A stretch of DNA of 64,000 nucleotides. It comes from Verrucomicrobiia bacterium. GTDB lineage: Bacteria; Verrucomicrobiota; Verrucomicrobiia; Opitutales; Cerasicoccaceae. A program made the position numbers and the translations under genes. Shown one piece after another: positions 8,223 through 16,712 of this stretch. How positions within the stretch are numbered: the first letter of the stretch is position 1; the number at the start of each line of letters is the position of its first letter. Location of the stretch: positions 124,001 through 188,000 of the forward strand of contig JAUIHT010000008.1 of assembly GCA_030432235.1 (NCBI GenBank), given 5' to 3'. The notes under the pieces are model-generated. The model was given only the letters and a program-made list of their open reading frames with translations, ran no database searches and had not been told where the DNA came from.

Positions 8223-8954
8223 CTATTCGAAAAGCTCTTCCAAGCTGTTTCCTTCCATTGGCTTTGCTTCCGGCTTTGGTTTCGAGCTCTCACGGACCCA
8301 ATGAAGCCCCTGCTGAACGAAGCGTTTCTGATTTAGCCCACAGCCGCCGTAGAAAAGAACGGTCGCTGAATACATTTTTTCGTCGAAATGAATGTAATAG
8401 GCACCGGGAAATGCAGCCGCAATTCCTCCTCCAATGTCCGCTCGGAAAACAAGCGCATTTTTTAGGAAATGTTGCCGTTCCCTTGCCGCTACGTATGGGT
8501 TACGTTCGTCATCGGCTTGAAAATTCTTATCCTCGGATTTAAACGGCGCTTCAATAAACGCGGACGCAGCATGTAGAAACTTATCATCTTCGAATAATAT
8601 GTTGAGGGATGGAGGTAATCCAGGAGGCGCATATCCTATTAGTTCCCACTTTTGATTTGGTGTCCGTGAAACCCTAATCGTTTTCTGAAGTACGATGTAT
8701 TCCCCATCAGGGTTTGCTTCATCTTGGAGCAACATGAGGTAAATTTCCGCAATTGCCGCCATCATCTCCAGATCCTCTATCAACACTGGTTCAATTGGTT
8801 CTGCTGTTCGTTCCCATCTTCTGAAAAAACTATCCACCACACTAGGGTTCTTTAGGCGATAGGCTTCTTCCAACAAAGGGTACCAGTCTGTCTCGCCCGG
8901 ACAATAGGGGGCGGCCAGTATGAGGTATGTAAATATCAAGCAATACAACCTCAC
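8223..8954 (-). CDS. Hypothetical secreted protein
   Basis: 243 residues with a probable signal peptide (MRLYCLIFTYLILAAPYCPG), so it is exported. The remainder is soluble and of mixed composition, with no catalytic motif that I recognise. The repeated phrases VDSFFRRWERT and LQDEANPDGEYIVLQKTI suggest a helical N-terminal part and a beta-rich centre. Base composition is more AT-rich than in the adjacent smc. It is transcribed leftwards, 95 bp from the smc start and 35 bp from the stop of the cupin gene, so it may be co-transcribed with the latter. Function unknown. Confidence 0.6.
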   Translation of the reverse strand: MRLYCLIFTYLILAAPYCPGETDWYPLLEEAYRLKNPSVVDSFFRRWERTAEPIEPVLIEDLEMMAAIAEIYLMLLQDEANPDGEYIVLQKTIRVSRTPNQKWELIGYAPPGLPPSLNILFEDDKFLHAASAFIEAPFKSEDKNFQADDERNPYVAARERQHFLKNALVFRADIGGGIAAAFPGAYYIHFDEKMYSATVLFYGGCGLNQKRFVQQGLHWVRESSKPKPEAKPMEGNSLEELFE

Positions 8955-8988
8955 AATGTATATATGATATCAGTTCCCTGTCGCCTTC

Positions 8989-9468
8989 TCATTCTTCTTT
9001 CGCAGGCGGCCATTGCGTGCCCTCCAGTTCCTTCGGAAGTTGGGTGGGGTCTTCGGGGTAGAATTTAGACAAGTCAAAGGGGACGCCGTCGGGGAATTCC
9101 TGGTCGGGCGCGCCGACGATGAGCCAGGTCGTTTCCTCGTCGGTGTCGTTGAAGACCTGGCGTAGCTCGCCAGGGCCGACGAGTAGCCCGCCGTGCTTGG
9201 GGATGGTCATGGACTGTTCGCCGACGCGGATGCGGCCCGTGCCTTCGAGGACGAAGTAGAACTCCTCCGCCGTGATGTGCTTGTGCCAGGTGCCGGCGCT
9301 ACCGGGCGGATACTTCCAGAGCCGTGCCCCGAGGAGTTTTGATCCTGTGCGCTCGAGGAAGTCGGCGTTCGGGATGAACATCTTGTTCGACTTCCGCCAC
9401 TCCAGGTCGGACGGAAGAATGAGCTGATAACCTTCGATGGGGTCCATGGATTGCATTTTCCCTACCAT
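8989..9468 (-). CDS. Cupin-domain protein
   Basis: 159-residue single-domain cupin. The two conserved motifs are visible: motif 1 around GTWHKHITAEEFYFVLEGTG (metal ligands H, H, E) and motif 2 around GPGELRQVFNDTDEE, in which the usual His is replaced. This is a small soluble beta-barrel that typically binds a metal and a small ligand, or acts as a sugar or polyketide-modifying enzyme; the specific substrate cannot be inferred. Alternative starts at the second or third Met (MQSMDP) are possible. Neighbours give no pathway context. Confidence 0.8.
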   Translation of the reverse strand: MVGKMQSMDPIEGYQLILPSDLEWRKSNKMFIPNADFLERTGSKLLGARLWKYPPGSAGTWHKHITAEEFYFVLEGTGRIRVGEQSMTIPKHGGLLVGPGELRQVFNDTDEETTWLIVGAPDQEFPDGVPFDLSKFYPEDPTQLPKELEGTQWPPAKEE

Positions 9469-9547
9469 GGATCCGTGTGAGGGCGTTGGCTATACCAATA
9501 TCCATCTGGAAATGACGACGGATATCGGTCTATTGTGCAAGGGCGGC

Positions 9548-10042
9548 TTAACTACCGTTGCTCGCTTGATAGGAGAGGAACCAGTACTGGTTGTCATTTT
9601 GCCGTTGGGCGAGACCGGTGCTGGTGTTGCCGTCATCGATGATTTTGTCGATCTCTACCAGCATATCATCGTCCAGCGGGGCGCCGAGTCGGGTCATGAT
9701 GGCTTTACCTTCCCCGGGAGCGGAGAAAGCCGAACCGAAGTCATAGGAAAAGGCAAAGCTGTCACCGAGCGGATGTTCCATGACGACCTTCACGTCGTCC
9801 GCGTCAAATCCGCCGGGGACGCTACCGTTGTTACTTTCGTTGTAGATGCCGGTCGGAATCACTCCGCGCTCAAGCAAGATGACGTTAAATTCATCGCCAA
9901 TTTTCTTCAGGTGATTGGCGGCGACACTCGCCTGGCTCCTGTTTCTCGCCATGATAAAAGCTGGAACTGCCATCGCGCCGAGCAGTCCGACAATGACGAC
10001 GACGATCATAATCTCAACAAGGGTGAACCCATTTTTTTTCAT
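9548..10042 (-). CDS. Type IV pilin-like / pseudopilin protein
   Basis: 164 residues from the ATG at 10042, chosen because it is followed at once by the type III signal sequence MKKNG-FTLVEIMIVVVIVG. Cleavage by prepilin peptidase is expected after Gly5, with Glu10 at the conserved +5 position. The hydrophobic N-terminal helix (ending AMAVPAF) is followed by a globular domain of about 130 residues of the Opitutae/Verrucomicrobia prepilin-like type. Such proteins are often present as many single genes and belong to type II secretion or type IV pilus machinery. No assembly genes are adjacent. An upstream in-frame ATG at 10084 would mask the signal. Confidence 0.85.
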   Translation of the reverse strand: MKKNGFTLVEIMIVVVIVGLLGAMAVPAFIMARNRSQASVAANHLKKIGDEFNVILLERGVIPTGIYNESNNGSVPGGFDADDVKVVMEHPLGDSFAFSYDFGSAFSAPGEGKAIMTRLGAPLDDDMLVEIDKIIDDGNTSTGLAQRQNDNQYWFLSYQASNGS

Positions 10043-10084
10043 GACAGCAGTCTGTTGACGTATCACTAGCTGGTCTAGTGCCAA

Positions 10085-10267
10085 TATCCCCTGTGGCTGG
10101 GTTATTAACCCTAGTTATTGCCGGAGTATCCATCTATCAATATATTTTATTGGATGGGGTCGTGAGTTGTAGCGAGGGGGTGGTGAAACTGTATTTAATA
10201 AGGACTATCGACCCTGGTCGTGCACTGTGGCCCTTTGTCGTTGTGCCTTGGTCCTGCTCTGCTTTTT
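10085..10267. other. Intergenic stretch without recognised feature
   Basis: About 180 bp between the prepilin-like gene and the antiporter gene, both transcribed leftwards. It should contain the promoter of the prepilin-like gene. I see no tRNA, strong hairpin or small ORF with a ribosome-binding site. Confidence 0.4.
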
Positions 10268-11878
10268 TTATCCCTTCCGCTTCATGCGGTTGTTGATGAG
10301 GTTGCGCAGGCGCTGCTCTTCGATGTCCATTTCGTAAATGAGAGTGCGGCGGCCTTCCTCGGCGATTTGCCCCTTGATGTAGAGTTCATCCAGCCGCTGG
10401 CGGACCTCTCGATAGAGCCGGGGTAGGAGCGTGCGGATGGTGCCCCAGTTGGGCTCAATGTCCTCGCTGGTGTTGAGCTCGTGCAGGCGCTCGAGGCGGT
10501 CGACGAATTGCTTCTGCCAGATTTCCAGGGCGCGCCGTTGGGACTCGTCCTCGGTTTTTTCGATGGTTTCGTCGATGCGGGTGATGACCAGTTCGAGGAG
10601 ATTATCGCGGGCCTTGTTGACGGCTTCGTTGTCGGACTCGGATTCCTCCAGCTTGAGCCGGCGCACCAGCGGAGGAAGGGTCAGGCCCTGGAAGACCAGC
10701 GTGATGAAAATCACGATGAAGGTGACGAGCTGGATGGTGCGGCGGAAGGGGAAGCCCTCGCCGGTATCCATGGAGAGGGGCAGGGCCATGGCGGTGGCCA
10801 GCGAGACCACGCCGCGCATGCCGGCCCAGGAGGCTACAACCAGCCCGGGGGTGGTCAGTGCGGCCTCCGGCTCGGCGTGCTTGCGCCGGATATGGCGCTC
10901 CAGCCAGGCCATCGGGACCATCCAGATGAAGCGCACCACCACGATGATGGCCGAGAGGGTGACGCCCAGGAGCAGCACCAGCGGCAGGTCAATCTCCTTG
11001 GCCAGGTGTGCGAATTCCGGGAACTGCAAGCCGATGAGGATGAAGACCAGGCCGTTGAGGATGTATTCGATGAAGCGCCAGATGATATCCCGGTGGATGC
11101 GGCTTTCGGAGCCCATCACGGCCCAGGAGCGATTACCGATGTAGAGCCCGGCGGCCACCACCGCCAGCACGCCGGAGGCCTCTATTTTTTCCGCCAGCAG
11201 GTAGACCACGTAGGGTGTGATGATGGTCAGGGTATTGTCGATGGAGGGCTCCCTCAAAATCTGGTGCACCCGTACGATGATCCACCCCAGAATCAGCCCG
11301 ATGCCGACGCCCGCGAAGGACATCCAAAGGAAATCCAGCCCGGCTTTGCCCCAGGAGAACGTGCCCGTCACCACCGCCAGCACGGCGAAGTGGTAGGCCA
11401 CCAGGCCGCTGGCATCGTTGACCAGGCTCTCGCCCTCGAGGATGGTCACGAGGCGCTTGGGCACGCGTAGATTTTTCAATACCGCCATGGCGGCCACGGC
11501 GTCGGGCGGAGAGATGATGGCCCCGAGCACGCAACCCGCTGCGAGCGTCATGCCCGGCACGATCCAGTACGTGGCGAAGCCCACCGCCGCGATGGTCATG
11601 AAGACCAGTCCGACGGCCATGCCGAATATCGGCATGAGGTTGGTGCGGAAGTGGTCCCAGGGAAAGTTCCAGGCGGCGGAGAACAGCAGCGGCGGCAGGA
11701 AGACGAGGAAGACGACGTCGGGGTTGAGGTGTACCGTCGGCAGGCCCGGCGCCACTCCGATGACCAGACCCGCGATGACCAGCACGATGGGAAAGGGCAG
11801 GCGCAGCTTGTTGGCCAGAACCGCAAACAGACTTACGACACCCAGCAGCAGGAGCATCGTCTCGACTTTATCAACCAT
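10268..11878 (-). CDS. Na+/H+ antiporter, CPA1 (NhaP-type) family
   Basis: 536-residue inner-membrane cation:proton antiporter. The N-terminal 400 residues hold about twelve transmembrane helices with CPA1 hallmarks: FLPPLLFSAAW, then ISPPDAVAAMAVL, then the ion-binding stretch EGESLVNDASGLV containing the Asn-Asp pair. After the last helix (TFIVIFITLVFQGLTLPPLV) comes a charged cytoplasmic tail of about 130 residues with helical, acidic segments (ELVITRIDETIEKTEDES), which may regulate activity as in other CPA1 members. Likely role: pH and sodium homeostasis, consistent with a marine or saline habitat. Single gene; intact. Confidence 0.92.
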   Translation of the reverse strand: MVDKVETMLLLLGVVSLFAVLANKLRLPFPIVLVIAGLVIGVAPGLPTVHLNPDVVFLVFLPPLLFSAAWNFPWDHFRTNLMPIFGMAVGLVFMTIAAVGFATYWIVPGMTLAAGCVLGAIISPPDAVAAMAVLKNLRVPKRLVTILEGESLVNDASGLVAYHFAVLAVVTGTFSWGKAGLDFLWMSFAGVGIGLILGWIIVRVHQILREPSIDNTLTIITPYVVYLLAEKIEASGVLAVVAAGLYIGNRSWAVMGSESRIHRDIIWRFIEYILNGLVFILIGLQFPEFAHLAKEIDLPLVLLLGVTLSAIIVVVRFIWMVPMAWLERHIRRKHAEPEAALTTPGLVVASWAGMRGVVSLATAMALPLSMDTGEGFPFRRTIQLVTFIVIFITLVFQGLTLPPLVRRLKLEESESDNEAVNKARDNLLELVITRIDETIEKTEDESQRRALEIWQKQFVDRLERLHELNTSEDIEPNWGTIRTLLPRLYREVRQRLDELYIKGQIAEEGRRTLIYEMDIEEQRLRNLINNRMKRKG

Positions 11879-11939
11879 GCTAGGTATTTAGGACATCCTG
11901 AGACGAGCCCCTGTCAACTGCATTAGAGTGTTTCCAGAT

Positions 11940-13610
11940 CTACAATCCCCATACCTGCATGTCCTTGGGGTAGGTGACGGTAAACTCGTAGGGCGTCTTG
12001 ACCTCCTGGCCGGGCTTGAGCTGGTAGAGCCACTCGACGTACTTCTGCGCGTTCATCTTGAAGGTGTCCGTGTCTTCGGTGTACTTGGGCTTCTCCAGCT
12101 CCACCTTGATGTCGTCGTTCTGCGAAATCGGCAGTTGGTCCCAGACGACTAGCTCAATGGCGTCCTGCTTGTTGTTCTTGATTTCGAACTCGTAACGGTA
12201 GGTCACGCTCTTCTTGCCGCCGAAGAGGCCGACGTCGCCCTCCTTGCGGTCGACGATCTTGCGCTCCACTGTCACGCCCTGGTCGATGCCGAGCCAGGTC
12301 CAGAACTCCTTGCCGGGTGGGACGAGGTCCACCGGGGCCTTGCCGACGAAGCTGCCGTCCAGGTAGATGTTGCTGGGGCCGGGCAGGAAGGCGTACTCGC
12401 TGGTGTTCGTCACCTTGGTCTTCAGGTAGACGTGCGGTGAGAGCTTGGGCACGGCGGAGTAGCGGAAATGCCCCGGGAAGGTTTGCTCGGTGATGGAGAC
12501 GCGCACCGGCTGGTTGTTGCTCTGGATGCTGGCACTGGTGGGTATCTGATAGACCACGGCGGTGGCACCGCTTTGGACGGAAGCCTGCAATACCGCCATG
12601 GCTTCGGCGGGAGGAGATGCTTCGAATTCCACCCCATCGACTTCCATCAACTGGCTCATCATGTTGTTTGCTAGTGCTCCTTTGGCTCTTGCTCCAAAGA
12701 AACTTGTATTCGATGGCGTGAGCCGGTTCTGATTCTCTTGAATGAACCAGGGGTGTAGCGTGGGCTCGCGTCCGCTGACCTGTGGCTGGGCGGTGGAGAG
12801 ATTTAGTTGGACGTCATTCCAGTCTTCGCCCGTGTTTTGGGTGATGCTGCCGTAGCTGGCGATGGTCACCTGCTTGCCGGTGGTGTTGGCGCGGATGTCG
12901 TAGCTGGGTGTCCAGCTCGGGCCGTAGACGATGGACGTCAGGTTGATCGTGATGGTCGACGGCTTGCCCAGCGCGACCACCACCTTGGCGGTGTTGCTGA
13001 CCTTGCGGGCCCGGCTGTTGAGCTGGTCGATCTCGCGCTTCAGGCGGGCCTGCTCTTCTCTGACTTCCTTGAGCGTGGCTTCGTTCTCCAACGTTGCCTG
13101 GTCGAGCTTTTCCAGTTGGGTGTTGTAAAATGACAGCAGCTCATTCCATTGCCCGGCGTTGACCACTGAGCCTGAGCTTTCCGTGGGCGGCGTCGTTTCG
13201 CGCTTGAGAATGGCGTCGACGGCCGCGCGCTGGTCCTTCAGGCGGGTGGTGGTCATGCCGAGGGCTTTTGCCTGCGTGCTGTACTTTTCCAGTTCGTCCG
13301 TGAGCTCCTTGAGTTTGCCTTCGGGCAGATGGGTGAGTTGGCGCGTTTCAAAGCGTACGTCCTGCAGGGTAAAGCCGCCGGTGCCGTCGACCTGCAGGCT
13401 GTTTTGATCCACATTGCTCGGAAGGTTGGCAAAGAGCAGGGAATGCGTGCCTGCATCTAAATCGAGCGTGGCCTCGCGGACGACCTCGGCGCGGTCGGCA
13501 AAGACGGTGACTTCTGATATCCTCGAATCGAGGACAGTGCTCTCGGCGGCGTTGAGGCTGAAAGCAAACGTGAATACAACGAGGGTGGTGAGTAAGGCTT
13601 TTAAGGTCAT
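11940..13610 (-). CDS. MuiA-type protein (DUF4140/DUF4139)
   Basis: 556 residues with a signal peptide (VVFTFAFSLNAAES). The N-terminal DUF4140-like segment contains ISEVTVFADRAEVVREATL and ends in a heptad-rich coiled coil (about residues 90-200, RLKREIDQLNSR). The C-terminal DUF4139 domain contains SIVYGPSWTPSYDIRA and later GSFVGKAPVDLVPPG and FGGKKSVTYRYEFEIKN. This matches the mucoidy-inhibitor A family, predicted envelope proteins of unclear biochemistry. It ends with a beta-rich domain and the sequence TYPKDMQVWGL. It is an isolated gene in the same orientation as its neighbours. Confidence 0.85.
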   Translation of the reverse strand: MTLKALLTTLVVFTFAFSLNAAESTVLDSRISEVTVFADRAEVVREATLDLDAGTHSLLFANLPSNVDQNSLQVDGTGGFTLQDVRFETRQLTHLPEGKLKELTDELEKYSTQAKALGMTTTRLKDQRAAVDAILKRETTPPTESSGSVVNAGQWNELLSFYNTQLEKLDQATLENEATLKEVREEQARLKREIDQLNSRARKVSNTAKVVVALGKPSTITINLTSIVYGPSWTPSYDIRANTTGKQVTIASYGSITQNTGEDWNDVQLNLSTAQPQVSGREPTLHPWFIQENQNRLTPSNTSFFGARAKGALANNMMSQLMEVDGVEFEASPPAEAMAVLQASVQSGATAVVYQIPTSASIQSNNQPVRVSITEQTFPGHFRYSAVPKLSPHVYLKTKVTNTSEYAFLPGPSNIYLDGSFVGKAPVDLVPPGKEFWTWLGIDQGVTVERKIVDRKEGDVGLFGGKKSVTYRYEFEIKNNKQDAIELVVWDQLPISQNDDIKVELEKPKYTEDTDTFKMNAQKYVEWLYQLKPGQEVKTPYEFTVTYPKDMQVWGL

Positions 13611-13685
13611 GGCTAAACTTTTTGTGTTACTATGTTAATAACACACAGCCAGCGATTTCCTTAGAACTTTTGTGTAAAAGAAATG

Positions 13686-14099
13686 TCATGCGTCCGGCTT
13701 GCGGCGCATGGCTTTGGTCTGGCCTCGTTGCTTCTTGGCCTCGACACGGCGCTTTTGGGAGGCGCGTGTGGGCTTGGTCGCGCGGCGTTTGCGTTGCACG
13801 ACGGTGGCGGCGAGGATGATCTCTTTGAGTCGCTCCAGGGCGACGGCGCGGTTGGTGTCCTGTGAGCGTGAGTCCTGAACCTTGATGATGATGAGCCCGG
13901 ACTCGGTGATGCGGTGGTCGCGGTGCTTCATCAGCCGCTCTTTGTAGAAGGGAGGCAGGCTGGAGCTGGGGATGTCGAAAAAGAGCTGCACCGCCGTGGC
14001 CGTCTTATTGACGTGCTGCCCGCCCGGCCCCTGCGCTCGGATGGCCTCGAAGACCAGTTCGTGGTCCGGTATGACAGCATGGTTGGAGAGCCGCAGCAT
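13686..14099 (-). CDS. arfB: Alternative ribosome-rescue factor / peptidyl-tRNA hydrolase ArfB
   Basis: 137 residues from the ATG at 14099, the start that gives the canonical N-terminus of the family. The catalytic GGQ motif is at residues 26-28 in the context RAQGPGGQHVNKTATAV. The C-terminal tail is very basic (KRRATKPTRASQKRR, KKQRGQTKAMRRK), as needed to enter the empty mRNA channel of stalled ribosomes. ArfB hydrolyses peptidyl-tRNA on ribosomes that lack a stop codon, as a backup to tmRNA. An upstream extension to 14222 has no homologous character and would overlap the next gene. Confidence 0.93.
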   Translation of the reverse strand: MLRLSNHAVIPDHELVFEAIRAQGPGGQHVNKTATAVQLFFDIPSSSLPPFYKERLMKHRDHRITESGLIIIKVQDSRSQDTNRAVALERLKEIILAATVVQRKRRATKPTRASQKRRVEAKKQRGQTKAMRRKPDA

Positions 14100-14194
14100 G
14101 GGAGGACATTGCCACAGTTTCTCTCGTGAAGCCACGCAAAGTTTAGCGAAGTAGAGAGGAGCGGATTTTTGGCAAATCTTCGTGAGAACGGTCT

Positions 14195-15508
14195 TTAAAG
14201 ATGAAAGTGCATCGAAACCCACACCTGGGTGACGTTGGCTCCGTAGAGGATGCTCGCTCCGTCTTGACCGTCGTAATAGGCAAACTCTAGCAGGGCACTG
14301 AGATTCTCAGAGAAGTGCCGGCTCAAGCCGATGTCGATTTCCTTGCCGAAGGTCGTGCCGTCCTGGGCATTAGTGAAGTAGTGCAGGCCGCCGAAGCATT
14401 CAAAAGCGTAGGGGAGGGGTGCATTCCATTGCAGGTAATAGTCGCGCAGGCCGCCCGGTGGGGTGACGCTGAAAACTCCGGCCCAGCCGTCGAATTTGTG
14501 CTTGGCCCCGATGGGGATTTGCAGGCCGCGGGTGCCGTTGCCGCCGAGGTTTTCGAAGCCGAGCTGAAGCAGGTACTTCCGGTACTTCGCGCCCGCGGTC
14601 ACATGCCAGTAGTTTTCCCAGAAGTTGCCGTACTGCGCGCCGGAAGCGCTGTTGTCCACCTGGAAAGCATACTCGACACGCACGGGCACGGACCAGTGAT
14701 TGTCGACGGCCAACTCGCCTTCGTAGAAGAGGCCGCTGGTGGTGGCGCTTCCGAGTTGGCCGGAGGCGTTGCCCCCGAGGTCCAAATAGTAAAAGTAGGC
14801 CCCGAGCTGACCGACGGGCAGGCCTTCGTAGTGGACGTTGACGAAGTGGTTACGGCTGATCAGGCGAGAGAGGAATACGGGCTCGGCGTAGACGCCGGAC
14901 GGAGTGTTGACCTGCCAGTTATATACGTAGGAGAGCCAGAGGTCCTTCACCGCCTCTGTATTGACCCATACCGCGTCGAGGGTGCGGTCGTTCTGGCGCC
15001 AGTAGGTCGGGCTGACGAAGCGGTGGTTGTCGAAGGCGATGGTTTGCCGCCCGCCCTTGAACTCGCTGTTGTACCCGCTGTAGCCGAGGAAGAGACGGTT
15101 GAGCTGGTTGTTGCGTGGATCGCGGATGACCTTGCGGCCGTTGGCCGGGGGATTGGACTGATAATCGCTCAGGTTCATCGCCCAGGTATTTTCAAACTCA
15201 CCCAGGCCGTAAAAGCCGTAGTAACGAGGTGTTTCGTAGCCGACACGTGTGCGCCAGGTGAAGGCCTGGTCGGCCTGCAGGCCTTGCTGGGCTGAGTGCT
15301 GGTAGCGGATGCGCGAATCCAGCAGAATGCGCCCCTGGTCCAGCGGAATCGGTTCATTGGAAAAATAGTTCAGCGCCTCCTGGCCCAGGGCAGTGCCTTG
15401 CGGAGCGGCGTCCCATTCTGCCGGGGCCTGGCCCAGAACGATAATGTCCACAGCGCGCAGGCTGCACAGGGCCAGCGTCAAGTATAGCCATAGTACACGT
15501 TTTGACAT
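14195..15508 (-). CDS. Alginate-export-like outer-membrane beta-barrel
   Basis: 437 residues. A short signal peptide (LWLYLTLALCSLRAVD) is followed by many alternating hydrophobic/aromatic strands typical of a large outer-membrane barrel. Segments such as GRILLDSRIRYQHS, NQLNRLFLGYSGYNSEFKGG and the strand ending in the aromatic C-terminus (QVWVSMHFHL) resemble the Alginate_exp (AlgE-like) family. These are anion or polymer exporters or general porins in Verrucomicrobiota and Bacteroidota. No alginate biosynthesis genes are nearby, so the transported molecule is unknown. Its stop lies 95 bp upstream of the arfB start; the two could share a transcript. Confidence 0.75.
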   Translation of the reverse strand: MSKRVLWLYLTLALCSLRAVDIIVLGQAPAEWDAAPQGTALGQEALNYFSNEPIPLDQGRILLDSRIRYQHSAQQGLQADQAFTWRTRVGYETPRYYGFYGLGEFENTWAMNLSDYQSNPPANGRKVIRDPRNNQLNRLFLGYSGYNSEFKGGRQTIAFDNHRFVSPTYWRQNDRTLDAVWVNTEAVKDLWLSYVYNWQVNTPSGVYAEPVFLSRLISRNHFVNVHYEGLPVGQLGAYFYYLDLGGNASGQLGSATTSGLFYEGELAVDNHWSVPVRVEYAFQVDNSASGAQYGNFWENYWHVTAGAKYRKYLLQLGFENLGGNGTRGLQIPIGAKHKFDGWAGVFSVTPPGGLRDYYLQWNAPLPYAFECFGGLHYFTNAQDGTTFGKEIDIGLSRHFSENLSALLEFAYYDGQDGASILYGANVTQVWVSMHFHL

Positions 15509-15572
15509 GCTTTTGGCACAAGCATGTAACCTGCCTGCCCACTTTGGGCGATACTTTAACAGAACAACTTAT

Positions 15573-16481
15573 CTAGGCCATTGCGGTAGCTTCCTCGTCG
15601 TCGAGAACCCAGAGCACACGAGGCTGGGCCTTGCGGTTGAAGGTGGCTGGCTCTGGCTCGTCTTCCTCTTTCTCGATGGCGTGGATCTGTGCCCGCCCGG
15701 CGGCGTGCTCAAGGGAGATTTTCTCAATCTGGGCGCAGAAGTCCTTGTAGGTGATGACCTCGAACGTGCCGTCCAGGTGCTCAACGATGGCGGAGAGCGA
15801 CTCGACCCAGTCACCGGAGTTCAGGTAGCGGACGTCGCCGATCATTTTGTCCTCGGGTGTGTGGATGTGGCCGCAAATGATGCCGGAGCAACCGCGCTTG
15901 GCAGCCAGCGCCTGCAGGTGATCTTCAAAGCTGCTGATGTGGCTGACGGCGGTTTTGACGCGCGCCTTGATGGCCTTGGAGAGTGAGTAGTACTCTTTGC
16001 CCCAGAGGGAGCGCCACTTGTTGTAGATGCGGTTGAGCCGCAGGAGCTGCTGGTAGCCGATGTCCCCCGCGATGGCGATGAACTTCGAATGCGTCGTAAC
16101 GGCGTCGAAGCAGTCCCCGTGGACGACCAGGTAGTCGCCCTTCTCGGAGTGGTGGATGTGCTCCTCGACCACGTGCAGCCGGTCGAAGGAGAGCGGCAGG
16201 TAGTGGGCGAGAAAGTCGTCGTGGTTGCCGCGCAAGTAAAAGACGTCCACGCCCTTTTGCGCGAGTTTGAGAATGCGGCGTACTACCTTGGTGTGGCTTT
16301 TGGGCCAGAGGTTGCGTCGTTTCAGGCTCCAGCCGTCGATGACGTCCCCGTTGAGGATGAGCTTGTCGCAACGACTGTGCTTGAGGAAGAAGTTGATCTC
16401 CTCGGCCTTACAATCGTTGGTGCCCAGGTGCAGGTCGGACAGGATAATGGTCCGATAGCGTATTGCCGGTTTTTTTGCCAT
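15573..16481 (-). CDS. LpxH-like metallophosphoesterase (UDP-2,3-diacylglucosamine diphosphatase family)
   Basis: 302-residue calcineurin-like phosphoesterase with all metal-binding motifs: D16-L-H18 (SDLHLG), N44-G-D46 (NGDVIDG), G85-N-H-D88, H121-G-D (VVHGD) and G204-H-I-H207. The long insertion between the last two motifs (IYNKWRSLWGKEYYSLSKAIKAR) is characteristic of the LpxH2/YbbF-like clade, which hydrolyses UDP-2,3-diacylglucosamine in lipid A synthesis or acts on related substrates. The C-terminal 45 residues (EKEEDEPEPATFNRKAQ) are an extra, charged tail. Other lpx genes are not adjacent, so the exact substrate stays open. Confidence 0.85.
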   Translation of the reverse strand: MAKKPAIRYRTIILSDLHLGTNDCKAEEINFFLKHSRCDKLILNGDVIDGWSLKRRNLWPKSHTKVVRRILKLAQKGVDVFYLRGNHDDFLAHYLPLSFDRLHVVEEHIHHSEKGDYLVVHGDCFDAVTTHSKFIAIAGDIGYQQLLRLNRIYNKWRSLWGKEYYSLSKAIKARVKTAVSHISSFEDHLQALAAKRGCSGIICGHIHTPEDKMIGDVRYLNSGDWVESLSAIVEHLDGTFEVITYKDFCAQIEKISLEHAAGRAQIHAIEKEEDEPEPATFNRKAQPRVLWVLDDEEATAMA

Positions 16482-16712
16482 AGCGTCTAGTTGAGTCGAT
16501 CAGTCAGTTTGGGTTTGCTATGGAACTTTAATGTAACGTGTTGGCGAGCACTCAACAACGCCACAATTGTGGATAACTTGTGAATTAACGCCGGCGTGAC
16601 GCGGGCGTGACACGATCGGCACATTGAAAACGCTAAAAGGGGGGAAAGACTGAAAACCTGAAAGCTTTGCGGCATTTCTTTCAGTCGTTCAGCCTTTCCA
16701 TTTTCCTCCCTT
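16482..16712. other. Intergenic stretch with an imperfect hairpin past the OprD-like gene
   Basis: About 230 bp. At 16635-16714 a long imperfect inverted repeat is visible (outer arms AAAAGGG/CCCTTTT, inner arms CTGAAAG at 16658-16664 and CTTTCAG at 16678-16684) immediately after the stop of the leftward OprD-like gene. It could be its transcription terminator. The rest should hold the promoter of the phosphoesterase gene; nothing else recognised. Confidence 0.4.
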